From NCBI GenBank assembly GCA_947095585.1, contig OX352763.1, forward strand, positions 42,210,010-42,274,009: DNA of 64,000 bases. The letters are read 5' to 3'. The position numbers and the translations under genes were made by a program. This stretch comes from Nephrocerus scutellatus. Taxonomy: Eukaryota > Arthropoda > Insecta > Diptera > Pipunculidae. This document shows, piece by piece, positions 47,520-57,659 of this stretch (position 1 is its first letter; every line of letters begins with the position of its first letter). Under the pieces are notes generated by a model. That model had not been told where the DNA came from. It saw only the letters and a program-made list of their open reading frames with translations, and did not search any database.

Positions 47520-47607
47520 CACTACCTAATCAAAATCGGTCTATTAGTTTCAAAGATTAGCGTGGTCAATCCAAAGTGCAAACTTACCTCCTTATATAAT
47601 AGTATAC
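47520..47607 (+). repeat. Probable 3' end of an unidentified interspersed repeat
   Basis: The run atcaaaatcggtctattag ... agattagcgtggtcaa ... cttatataatagtatacc resembles a 3' terminus seen widely in insect repeats (aatcggttcagtagtttc ... agattagcg ... ataatagtata). A second, shorter version of its first part lies at 47343-47385. Family not assigned. Confidence 0.45.
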
Positions 47608-47620
47608 CATACTATAGATT

Positions 47621-47887
47621 ATAATAATGATAATATTCGGCGCGACAGACCGTTGCGGTCCAAGGCCTAGCTTCTGGCAACCATTTGTGTTGAGCATGTA
47701 TATTTTTGCACACAAATGGAGGGGACCTACAATTTAATGCCGTATCAAGTGACAAGTTATTACTCTCGTTTGTCAGACATTCGCGAGAGGTGGGACACCG
47801 TGAAAAATACTTTGGTGTTACTGGGATTCGAACCACAAACCTCCTGCTCAGAAGCTATGCTCTTATCAACTGAGCCATGGCGCCCGC
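47621..47887 (-). mobile_element. tRNA-derived SINE, copy S6 (full length)
   Basis: Minus strand: head from 47887 (gcgccatggctcagttgata, A box intact), B box complement ggattcgaacc at 47823-47833, body phrases in the same order as S3, 3' stem block (plus strand cagaccgttgcggtccaagg) and ATTATC/ATT tail at 47621-47630. One of the best kept copies. A small deletion removes the gaaagcttctcaat segment present in S3 and S4 (near 47745). Confidence 0.9.
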
Positions 47888-47889
47888 GT

Positions 47890-48125
47890 TATTACAGGCC
47901 GCAGGAACAAACAAAACCTTCTAAATGGCCAATTGGCCCGAAATGTAAAGTGAAGGAGAATGTTACCGATTTTAGAAACCCCGGGTAAATCGTTAATATA
48001 AATACAAAAGAGTACCGATACCAAAATAGAGCCTTGTGGTACATTGCAATTAAGTTGCCTATATGTACATTGAGAGCCACCGAAGAGTAGGTATTCGTTG
48101 ATACATATTTGAGACACATTCTTCT
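47890..48125 (-). pseudogene. Non-LTR RT fragment with VPQGS motif
   Basis: The minus-strand frame 48117-47866 reads RQLNCNVPQGSILVSVLFCIYINDLPGV broken after the first 20 residues by no stop; this is the RT motif between palm A and the YADD site (usually [21 protein letters not shown]). The YADD equivalent is changed to LHFTFRAN. About 230 bp survive, 5' and 3' parts missing. SINE S6 lies directly beside it at its 3' side. Confidence 0.8.
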
Positions 48126-48452
48126 TAAAGCTTTACAGAAATATCTCCAAAACCAAAAAGATACCTAAGTTTAATGCTCTGGTGCTACTAAAGATCATGA
48201 AAATACATAAAGAAATTATTGTGCCGCAATATATCTAAAATTATTTATCATTAATAATTAATATTAAAATCAATTACATACTAATTTTATTTTTCTTAAC
48301 TTTTCTTTGTATTTTTTTGTATTTAAACGCGCCATTATATGAAAATTTTCCAAAATTATTGAAATTAACTCGCAGACAAAACATATTACGTGAAGAAACA
48401 ATGTTACAATACAATTCGTAACATGTTGTTTCGACATTGACGCAGTTTCGTA
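48126..48452. other. Unique AT-rich DNA
   Basis: No feature recognised. Confidence 0.4.
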
Positions 48453-48454
48453 AC

Positions 48455-49078
48455 TTTTTTAAATTCTCTACATTAACTTCACTTGCCCGTGGCACGTCCG
48501 GTTGTCGGTCGGTCGGTTTGTCGTGGAATTTTGCGATCAATTTTTATCCCACTTCCCAAAGCCCAATTTTATCGAAATTTTGCAAACATGTGTATTTCCG
48601 GAGACAACACTTTCTATTAAATTTCTTCTTCAAATTTTATACAAATGTGTATCTCCGATGGACCGACCCGGGGTCGTGAGGTCGTGTTAAAAAAATGAAC
48701 CCGACTTTCTTCAAATTTTACACACGTGTGTATCTCCGATGGACAAAACTTTTTTTTAACAGTTTTGGAGTGATCGGACCCTGAGGCTCGAGGGGTGCTT
48801 ATACAAGTTTTTTAAAAATTAACCCGATTTTCTTCAAATTTTGAACACATGTGTATCTCCGATGACAACACTTAGTATTGAAAGTTGGAAGTGATCGGGA
48901 TCCAATGTCACGGGCTCCCATACTAATTTTTTTACACATGTGTATCTCCGGTGGCAACAGTTCTTGAAAAAATTTTGAGGTGAAGGGGCTTTTATATTAA
49001 TTTTTTCCAAATTAGCCCGATTCAAACTTTGCACACATATGTATCTCCTATTAGAGAATTTACATGAAATTTTTTTTT
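48455..49078 (-). mobile_element. AAATTCTCTA-family repeat, copy K (full length)
   Basis: Left edge T-rich then aaattctctacattaacttc (from about 48462), GTCG/GTCGGT microsatellite site (48500-48522), conserved cacttcccaaagccc block, about five shortened monomers (tgtgtatctccgatgg at 48650, 48730, 48852, 48942), and the far terminus tattagagaatttacatg at 49050-49068. Monomers vary in length because of small deletions. Confidence 0.8.
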
Positions 49079-50456
49079 AATTAGCACACGCTTCAAGGAA
49101 CTTATTATGCCTAAGCGCTGTAACCCAAACCCAGACGAAAGAAAGAAAGTTCTGGTGGGTGGAATTGAAAGATCACACTTCACACCAGAGCACTCACAAA
49201 CTAGAATATTGTGCTGTTAATAACCCACAATGTTGACTGTTGCTCTACATCTAGATAACTTCATACATCAACTCTTTCGTACATGTGAGCACAGCACCCA
49301 GGGGCAACTATGTATGCATCAAATGTAAAGAATCTTATCATGCGTATTTGTAATCTAAATGATCAGTGCGGTGAGAAAAGATCTTATGTTTTTTGAAACG
49401 CCGGAAATCGAACCGGTATCCTTCGAGTGAGTGCCAACTCTGTTCTTACCACAGCACACATCACAAATTTATTGAACAATTCCAAAATGCTAGCAAATTT
49501 GAAAAGTTTATTGCAGCTTTCTTAGCAAGGGACACCTTGTGCCAACAGTTGTCACATTCATAAAATAAGCAACGGTAAATTACGGTATAAAATGAACACT
49601 AGCAAACTGAATGAGCACTCGTGCGATTGTATTTTCGATTGGGAAACAAAATTGTTTCGTTCGGTCCCGTACGCTTGTCGGATGAATTTATTTACTTTGC
49701 AACTATAAAAGCGAGACTTTTACGATGCCCCCCAACTATAAAAGAAGGTACTTTGTTTACGATGACTTTTATGAATTTGTTGTTCGGAAAAGTCTGACGA
49801 TATTGATACCTTTAACATTACGAAACACAATGTTTGCCATCAATCGCATTCTCACCACCTCTGAAGTTGCATCCGTTATATTTACATAGAAGACACATCG
49901 ACTACATAGTTTCCACATTACCGTCTATCGGGTTGCAACAAATTAATACAATTTATTGCAAAACTTTACAAATGGTAAAGGATGAACGAAAATTTGAATT
50001 TATTTTACTTCCAGCGATTGCGAGATAAACGAACCATTGTGCATAGAAGACTTATTTAAAAATTTCAGAGGGAAACGTATCTGAATTGTCTTATATTTAT
50101 CATAACTCAGTTCCAACAAACAAGTGCACTTGTAAATGGAAAAGAATTCAAAAAAATGTGCATTCGTACACCGCTTTATACAAGAACTTGACCAACTAAA
50201 GACTAAATATCCGATTTTCACACGAAAAATATTCTGGCTCTCAGTCGCTCATCCGCGACACTTACAAATGGCGGACGGTTTCATCATTAAAGTCAAGGAT
50301 CGCGCATGAAAATGATATTCCTACATGTCATTTTTCGTTGTATTAGTGCAGGAGTAAATCCATCGTCAGATCCTTCGACTATAGCACTAATGATATATAC
50401 ATTGTGTGTTTCCTGAAAATCATACTTAAACTCAAATAAATTTTTTGAATTAAGCT
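49079..50456. other. Unique DNA, no recognised gene
   Basis: No supported ORF. Near 49700-49750 a phrase caactataaaag occurs twice 42 bp apart, flanked by gcgagacttttacgatg and ggtactttgtttacgatga. A tRNA-like segment at 49388-49455 is listed separately. Confidence 0.4.
49388..49455 (-). repeat. tRNA-like segment (possible tRNA pseudogene or other SINE head)
   Basis: On the minus strand the text gtggtaagaacagagttggc is followed 20 bp later by ggttcgatttccgg, a good B box (GGTTCGATTTC) with a paired T-arm-like ccgg...ccgg. A weak A box precedes it. It is not the SINE family found elsewhere in the window. No full cloverleaf could be drawn. Confidence 0.3.
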
Positions 50457-50706
50457 ATGCCTCAAAATATAATCCACCATCAAAAATCAAAACAACTCAA
50501 AGTATTGTATTTGAATGCCGAAGCGCGGATTCACCGCTTTTATTTCCATTGGATACGTCCCGTCGCAGTATATACAAAAAGCGGAATAGCAGAGTATGAC
50601 TCCACCATCCTTTGGGAACGAACAAAAGATGAAAAGTTTTACACTCGCCTAAGCACAAATTTGCAATAAGGTGAAATTTTTTTGTCAAGTTTCCTTATGC
50701 AGAAAG
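50457..50706 (+). repeat. Dispersed repeat, copy 2, with a 70-codon open frame
   Basis: Partner of 46920-47148. Here the frame from ATG 50457 is open to a stop at 50667-50669 and reads LKVLYLNAEARIHRFYFHWI ... ILWERTKDEKFYTRLSTNLQ, a plausible soluble peptide with balanced composition. The same residues can be followed in the other copy only through stops, so the repeat is probably a piece of a transposon coding region. Family not recognised. Confidence 0.6.
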
Positions 50707-52189
50707 GACATTGTCGACATAGTTGTTTCTCTTGTCATCCATCATCCGAACCCAGTCTGTACGAAAATTAAATGCAAAAATAGGTATGTTGAAAAACGGA
50801 GCAATGCAAACGCATTTGCAGCCGTAGATATACTATTTACCTGTCCGCGAATTGTCGTAGTTACTGTAGATTCGTCAGGACCACGAATCGTTGTGTGCGC
50901 TGAAATGTGGAAAAGTTTTCAATTACCATTACGGAAGGAAACATGATCAGTAGGAGAATCTAGAACAAAGCTTTTACCTTTGAAGCATGATACTACGTAT
51001 AACAACCGCAAAATGAAAATGGTTCGAATTAAGGAAAAGTTCTTTGGTTTACGAAAAATTCATTAGTAACTCGTGCGTAACTTCACTTTGAAAGTTGTAC
51101 GAGATAAAAGTTCGTTGAGGTTTTTCCTAACCGAAGAAGTAGTGTATTGTTTGAAAGTAAAAATACATAAGTTCACAACGTGGTTCTAAGAAAAAAGGGC
51201 GGCCGGACCACCCCATATTCCATTGCTCAACCGTACATTTTCCGCTTCCATTTCGTTTAATTAAATTTTCATTTTAATGGAACTATGCCGCAGCAAATGC
51301 AGCTCTCGAATGCATTTAAATAATAGAATTTTCCGTTACGAGAAACCACATTTCTTATAAATCGAAGTTTTCTTTTCATACTCGAAATGTCACCGAGAGG
51401 GCGAGGTGATCTGACACAAATACTCACTCAGTGATAATAGTTTTTCTTCCAAAGGTTTCCGTACGATCTGGCATGTATATGTTTTTTCCCCTGTTCTGTT
51501 CGAACAACTAGAGATAGTGTGGTTCTTCAGTTTTAGTTTTTCTCAATTACAAGTATCGCATGAAAAATTCGTGTAAATCATTGGTGACAGATCCAAGGCT
51601 GAGTGACACGCAAAGACAGATTCGTCTCTTGCCCTTCCGTAGCGCATCATCATTGACAGTCAAACGAAACGTTTGTGACAACTTGCGATTGAAGGTATCA
51701 TTAAATGATGAAGTAAACACGTAAGCGCACAGGGTGGTATCGATGTTGATCAAATTTGACTGCGTTTGGTGGCTTTGTGTAGGCTCGACATTATGTATAT
51801 GTAAATGAGTTTCACTACTATCTTAATGATGAAAATATTACTTAATTGGCTTTCACTTGTCTAAGATGACTAGCAAAGAACGTAAAAACGGCTCAAAATG
51901 TTGGAACAGGATTTGCACGAGAAGTTTAAATGAAAGATAACTCCTCCATAATTATGTAATGTGGCTATATTTATTCTCCACCAAATTTTATAAGCAATTT
52001 CAAGCTTATTCCTGTACTAGTGCCGCATGTTATGTATCATGTTGCTCTTCTAGTACCAGTGAGTCTTACGTAGATGGAAATGATTTCATCTGGTTTAGTT
52101 TATTGACAAGTAGACGAACAATTCCACCTTAAATCCAAACACACTTAGCAGGCTTAGTTTCTGGTTAAATTATTGTGAGGCATGAAAGT
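50707..52189. other. Unique DNA, no recognised gene
   Basis: The 91-codon frame 50671-50946 shows no known domain. Otherwise AT-rich and featureless. Confidence 0.45.
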
Positions 52190-52926
52190 AGAAATTACAT
52201 CATCTTTTTAAAGACCTTAAAGCCACCTATGATAGCATAGTCAGATCAGAACTTTATAAAGCCATGAGAGAATACGGCATCCCAAATAAACTGACACGAC
52301 TATGTGAATTGAACATTACCAATATTGGAATCACTATTAAACCCATTCAACATCTATAACGGGCTCTGAAAAGGCAATGGACTGGCCTGTGTCCTCTTCA
52401 ATATGGCGTTGGAGAAAGTGATCCGAGACTCGGCGAGAGAAACGATCGTCTATAAGTCCATTCAGATATGGGCTTACCCAGACAATGTACAGAGATGCAC
52501 AGGAAACTTTCATCCAGATCTAGCGGACGGCACAAAATCTGGGGCTGCATTAAATTAGAGAAAAACAATGTGCATGGTGACCAAGCCTGCGCTGCGAGTA
52601 GAAGGTCCAACATTGTTCCCTCAGTGAAAATAGTGTCGGGTCAATAGCAGCCGATAACAGCCTGGAATCAGAAGTACGTGCACGGTTTTTAAAGTCAACA
52701 AATTTTGTCAAGACTCTTCAAATCCAGTAATTTAACCATAATATTCAAGCTGCTGGTGTATACGACAATGGTACATCCAGTTCATACATATGGATCCGAG
52801 ACTTGGGTGCTTAGTAAAAAGCAATCCGACCTCATAGCCGCGTTTAAAAGGTTAGTCTTACGGAGAATTGTTTGGCCCGTACGTCAAGGAGGAAGATTCC
52901 GAAATAAACACCCTATCGAAGATACA
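52190..52926 (+). pseudogene. RTE-like retrotransposon relic, RT palm to C-terminus
   Basis: Plus-strand sense. 52200-52300 carries LKATYDSIVRSELYKAM-like text (cf. FKAAYDSKARVELYKAM at 14640-14590). 52365-52480 carries the segment LACVLFNMALEKVIRDS and a degraded active site (QIWAYPDNVQRC in place of YADD). 52705-52925 is open: SRLFKSSNLTIIFKLLVYTT, YGSETWVLSKKQSDLIAAF and LRRIVWPVRQGGRF. The 3' end of the element is cut off at about 52926, where an inverted-repeat element starts. Frameshifts and stops throughout. Confidence 0.85.
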
Positions 52927-53214
52927 TGAAATTAGGCCCAAGTGAAATAAGTCCCAAGAAAAAAATGAAATTACTCCAAAAAATTTCAATACATTTTTGG
53001 GAGTTATTTCATAATGAAACAAAAGCCAAGTTCGCATTTATTTAATTTATTTTTGAAGTTATTTCCGTTTAAAAATTATTATGTATTTCATTATTTTTAA
53101 AAGGAACTTGTTAGTCTTGATTCATAATGACATATATCCCAAATTTTGGGACTTATTCCATTTCTTGATTTGGATATTATTTTATTTTTCTTGGGATTAT
53201 TGGGACTTATTTCA
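52927..53214. mobile_element. Small inverted-repeat element (MITE-like), about 290 bp
   Basis: The left end reads tgaaattaggcccaag then TGAAATAAGTCCCAA (52943-52957); the right end is the exact complement, ttgggac... with TGGGACTTATTTCA at 53201-53214. The terminal motif is repeated in variant form inside each end (tgaaattactccaa at about 52967; cccaaattttgggacttatt at 53140-53160). The interior is AT-rich and non-coding, and the whole can fold into a long hairpin. No clear target-site duplication was found. It sits at the broken 3' edge of the RTE-like relic. Confidence 0.75.
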
Positions 53215-55811
53215 TTGAGTCAGTAACTTTATCTCTGAAACATTTCAGACAATTACCATTTTAACATGTAATCTAGGCACCCTGTTCATTTCTTCTCTCC
53301 CTTATTTAATATGCATTTAGATGTATTTGAATTTGGAAGTGTATTTCAGAATTATCAAGCTCAAACCTCACCGGGATGGTTTCGTTTATAAAAAACGATA
53401 ATCGGAAAATGTGCAGCTACCACGGAGTACCACACGCCATCCCGTGAACGTCACGTTACTTACAATTACATTATTTTGCTTTTTTAATTTATTTTATTTT
53501 CTAAATTTGTCTGTGTTTGAGTTCTACTGCTGCCGCCTCAAAATAAGACACAAAATCAGAGAGTGGAATTTGGAGTGCATCGGTGAAGTACATACATCGC
53601 CGGATCGTTTGTTATCACACTCGTAGGGCATTCCACTTATAGTTGTTAAGGGGCCCGCGCTTGAAGTCCAAAAATAACTTCTCTGCATAGGGGAAAATGG
53701 AACCACTATGTGCTTATGTGCCATCCCCTGTCTTAACGTATGTCTGCAATTAATGAAGGTGTGACATCTTTGCGTAATGGAGCAATTCCTAATGATGATC
53801 TCCCAGCCGTCTTGATCGTCATCATTGCGCTATCTCTAATTCCTTTGTGTCTAAAAATACCTCTCTTCGATTCAAAGATGCTGTGTTATTCAGTTTGGTT
53901 CGGTGTGGTTTTTCGTGGCTTTCTTTGGCATGCTGATGTGCGAGTGGCACTTCCTGTATCCCCCGTGAACGGACAGGCGTAATGGTGTCACCGTCTATAT
54001 TGATTTGATACCTTTCCGACATAATTTATTTTCTCCTGGTGTTGATGAAATCTTCGACGGTACGCGCCCTCATATTGATTCTATTTCGGAACTATGTACT
54101 TAGTCTCGGGGGTGCAACTACTGTGAAAGCCGGAAAAGGGTCCAGATCGACTTAAAATAAAATGAAAATGTATTAAAGACTAAGTTTTACGAGTATTTTT
54201 TTTGTGTGGCACCCATGTGTGTTGGATACGGGTAATTAGAATGCAGACATCGAAAGCAGACGTAATACAGCAACATAGGAGACTATCCACGAGTACTAGT
54301 ATATGTCAGTCAACAACAATAGTACATTATTTAACGTACTCGTATAACAATGCACTGACCGGCATAAAATCACCAAGGAACAGAATAACAATGGCTGCAA
54401 AATAAAGTCAGATAACTTCATGAAGTGATATCTAAAAGAAGGTGCCCCGTCATCCATTCATGGTCTGATTTGTCCTTTGAACTTTGATACCGATCGTCTG
54501 CACCACAAATCTTTCATTGTAATGTTTACAACAGTTGATGTCTTTTCGTTTTGGTAAAAAAAATAATTTTAAGTTTTTGTCTCCAATTACCAAAATTTCA
54601 GGAACGTAGGTCTCATATCTTCACTGTGACGATATTGTTTCCATATGTTTGATGACGAAGACTGCGATAGAAAGGCGTTAATGCATTCAAGTGTGCTCCT
54701 ATGCTATGCAAGATCAAAAGCAAAAGTGTTTTTCCCGAGTACGTTGCACACTTTGTACTCTAACATCCTATGGCGTTAGGAGATTTTTTTTTGTTGTACT
54801 TCAGATTGTAAAGGAACATCCTTGTTATCCAGAATGTAACCTAATCGGATTGTTTGCATCAAGAGTGAACTATATGGTGCACTTGAGGGAAATGTAAAAA
54901 TGTGAAATTTGTTAACTTCGGGATCAGAATTGTCAATGGCTGTTCCGAGTGTATTTGTGTGTGCAGTGCACTTGAAAAGAATATTGCACATCATCACATA
55001 TTAGGAATAACATATGGAAGAGTGACCACTTAAAAAAATGACTGAGATCAATTATTTTTAATGAAATAAAAGTACTCCTTCTAAGAGCAACTTAGGTCAC
55101 TTAGGATTATATTTTTGCTCAACTTGGTTATTCCTTTTACCAAAAGTAAACAATCCGTAGTTTGTATACCAAATTCAAGCTGAAAAAAGGCTACAAAATA
55201 AAAATTATTACTCAGAGCAAAAAATGTGAGGTAAGGAAGGTATAGACTCTTGAGATGATATGTTAAATATAATTTAATTTATTTGGTGGTTAAGAGATCA
55301 TATTGCATCCAAGCTAACTTAGACACAGTGGATCGATTAGACCATAAAGACTTCCTCCATAATTGCTTTAACGACACAGCCCAATGCTGGTTTCGGATAT
55401 CTATCAATCTATATGTACACGTGACTTTGACTTTTGCCTCGTCTTCGAATTCGCCGCTTTGTAGAATCACACGTGTAACAATAAAGATAATTACATACAT
55501 ATTTAATAATAATAAGATTAATTCAAGCCTATAAAATATCGTAAAGCTAAGAACTTAAACTAAGGAAGGGAGGGAAAGCAAGAGGTGCCATAATAAAGAA
55601 GAGCATTTCTAAAGCAAGTTCTGCCACAAAGACGCTAAGCAGGTTTTTTTTTTTTCATTTCTTTTATTCCGTGTTGTATGTTTAATTTTAATTTGTTACA
55701 AATACAGAAGAAAATTAGCCTTACGATATCTAATAATAATGTAAATGACCGTGGCGGTTCTCAACACATGCATTATAAATTTATGTTTGGTTTTTATCTG
55801 ACGTTAATGTT
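53215..55811. other. Unique DNA, no recognised gene
   Basis: Frames of 66-83 codons (for example 53740-53982, 55283-55534) have no recognisable domain and several have antisense partners. A T run lies at 55645-55655. Confidence 0.45.
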
Positions 55812-56480
55812 TTTTTTTTTTTTTAAATTCTCTATATTAACTTCGCGTGCACGTGGCTGGCTGGGTGGCTGGCTGGCTGGCTGGTCAGATTTTCTGATCA
55901 ATTTTTAACCCACTTCCCATAGCCCGATTTTATTGAAATGCAATTGCACACATGTATATTTCCGGTGACAATACTTTCTATTAAAATTTGAGGCCCCTCG
56001 GACAAATGTGTATCTTTGATGGACAATACTTTCTGTAAAAATTTGGAAGTGATCGGGCCCCTGGGTCGGGGGGGCACCCATACAAATTTTATGATAAAAG
56101 TTCCCGATTTTCTTAAAATTGTATACGCATGTGTATCTCCGATGGACAAAACTTTTTGTAAAATTTTTGAAGCGATCGGGCCCCGGGGTCGGGGGGCTCC
56201 CATACAATTTTTTTTTTAAATATCAGTTTTTAACGCACTTCCTAAAACCCGATTTTCCCTAAATTTTGTACGCATGTGTATTTCCAGTGACGATACTTTC
56301 TTTTGAAATTTGGAAGTGATCGGGCCCCGGGTTCGTGGGGCTCCCATACAAATTTAAAATAAAAATTACCCGATTTTTTTTCAAATTTTACACACATGTG
56401 TATACCCAATAAACAATACTTTTTCTAAAATTTAGTAGTGATCGGGCCCTGGGTTCGGCCGCAAGGCCCTTATAAATTTT
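55812..56480 (-). mobile_element. AAATTCTCTA-family repeat, copy L (one end missing)
   Basis: T tract, aaattctctatattaacttc (from about 55826), CTGG microsatellite (55853-55883), terminal block cacttcccatagcccgattt, then four to five monomers (tgtgtatctttgatgg, tgtgtatctccgatgg, cgatcgggccccggggtcgg, acatgtgtatacccaataa). A second cttcctaaaacccgatttt block at 56238-56258 shows that the terminal block itself has been duplicated inside the array. Frames such as 56016-56219 and 55898-56207 are by-products of the repeat, not genes. The opposite terminus is missing. Confidence 0.8.
55853..55883. repeat. (CTGG)n microsatellite in copy L
   Basis: About seven CTGG/GTGG units at the variable site of the AAATTCTCTA family. 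Confidence 0.85.
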
Positions 56481-56644
56481 TTTGATTTCTTATAGTGGCA
56501 TCAGATACCGTCGTACTTTTGGAAGAAGAAATTGAAGTCGACCAAGAAGAAAAAAGAACGATTTTGGCTCCGAGGAAAAGAAGAAGTTAGCTTCTTTAGT
56601 CAAGTCCAAGGAGCCAATTTGGAAGTTGGAGAACAAGTTCCATA
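56481..56644. other. Unassigned purine-rich DNA
   Basis: GAAGAA-rich; reads as an acidic or basic low-complexity peptide in two plus-strand frames but none is open for long. No function assigned. Confidence 0.3.
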
Positions 56645-57062
56645 AATATAGGGTTTTTCAATAAGAGCACTTCAACTTTTTTTTTGAATAAAACACAAAC
56701 TGTTCCACTTTTGACTTTTTTTTTATTAACGAATTTGAACATATACATATGATACATTTAAGTATGAAACTCGATTTCTTTTGCATGACAACCGCGTGCA
56801 CGTTTTACGAAGTACAGATTTCCATTAACAGTAACGTGGCGATCGTTATCGTCGATGAAAAAATATGGCCCAATGACGCCGCCGGCATGTAATCCGCACC
56901 AAACAGTGACTTTTTCGGGATGCAACGGTGCCTCATGAATCACGTGTGGGTTGCTTTCTGCCCAGTAACGCATATTTTGCTTGTTGACAAATCCTTCTAG
57001 CCAAAAGTGAGCCTCATTGCTGAAGATGATTTTTCGGTGAAAATCTGCATCATTTTCGATTT
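56645..57062 (-). pseudogene. Tc1/mariner-superfamily transposase relic with one inverted repeat
   Basis: The element's 3' end is on the left: tatagggtttttcaataaga (56645-56665) is a plausible terminal inverted repeat beginning at a TA target. On the minus strand the frame 57060-56758 reads RKIIFSNEAHFWLEGFVNKQ, NPHVIHEAPLHPEKVTVWC and GVIGPYFFIDD, which follow the first catalytic motif of Tc1/IS630-type transposases. The expected aspartate of S-D-E-A-H is asparagine here (SNEAH), and the rest of the catalytic domain is deleted: after NGNLYF the frame jumps to CHAKEIEFHT. So the enzyme is dead on two counts. The other terminus is missing. Confidence 0.8.
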
Positions 57063-57093
57063 TTGATTTCGATTTTTGATTTCGATTTTTGGA
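57050..57093. repeat. 13-bp tandem repeat
   Basis: The unit cgatttttgattt is repeated between two and three times, exactly at the join between the transposase relic and the following segment. Confidence 0.8.
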
Positions 57094-57204
57094 AGGAAGT
57101 TTTTTTCTTTTTCTCAAAAGCATCATTAAAAGTGCAGATGCAGAACAAATTACCGTGGAAATAACTACATCTTCTTCATCCTCCTCATAATTTTGTAAAT
57201 TCAT
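57063..57204 (-). CDS. Unrecognised N-terminal coding-like segment fused to the transposase relic
   Basis: ATG at 57204 (minus) starts MNLQNYEEDEEDVVISTVIC, then a short hydrophobic run (SASALLMMLL) and a basic run (RKRKKLPSKNR). The frame then passes through the 13-bp repeat into the transposase relic without a stop, giving a 148-codon fused frame. Acidic start, hydrophobic patch and Lys/Arg run are reminiscent of N-termini of Harbinger-type transposase genes, but this is only an impression. Probably two different elements joined, not a real gene. Confidence 0.3.
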
Positions 57205-57655
57205 TGTGAATATAAATTAATTTCTTTAATTACTTCTTGTCACTTTTCACTTGGCATTGATTGTCACTTTTTCTAAACAGCTGATGATACTCAACACAGA
57301 TATTTTCCGCTGTGTTTTCGTTTACAATTTCGTTGTGGATGTGGAGATCAACGAAAAATTTCGTTTCGCTTCAGCAGCGTACCAGGCTTTATATATTAAT
57401 AGAAAGCTTTTGTAATAAGAAAAAAAAGGGCACTAAAAATTTCTTAGCTATATCTTATTTTATACTTAGAACTAGTTAACTGCTTAAAACTGTTATAAAA
57501 TCAAAAATAAAGAAATCCCTAAAAGTACTTATATTAGGGTTAGATGTCGGCCCCTTTCTAGTTGAGCCACCACCATTTGTTTCAGTTTAAACGTTCACTG
57601 TTTGTTCGGTCTTTCTCAGGTATGTAACTGCAGTATATAGATACAGGAATGCCTC
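57205..57655. other. Unassigned DNA
   Basis: Contains a short inverted pair aacacag...ctgtgtt (57294-57316). Otherwise nothing recognised. Confidence 0.4.
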
Positions 57656-57659
57656 AGGT

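Noticed and set aside
50671..50946. 91-codon frame as a gene
   Set aside because: No recognised domain, no promoter or splice context, and it overlaps the edge of a dispersed repeat.
55898..56219. Overlapping 67-101 codon frames on both strands with Gly/Pro/Arg-rich peptides (also 6115-6606, 62442-62874)
   Set aside because: They are translations of the tandem monomers of the AAATTCTCTA family; the frames appear on both strands and change with every copy.
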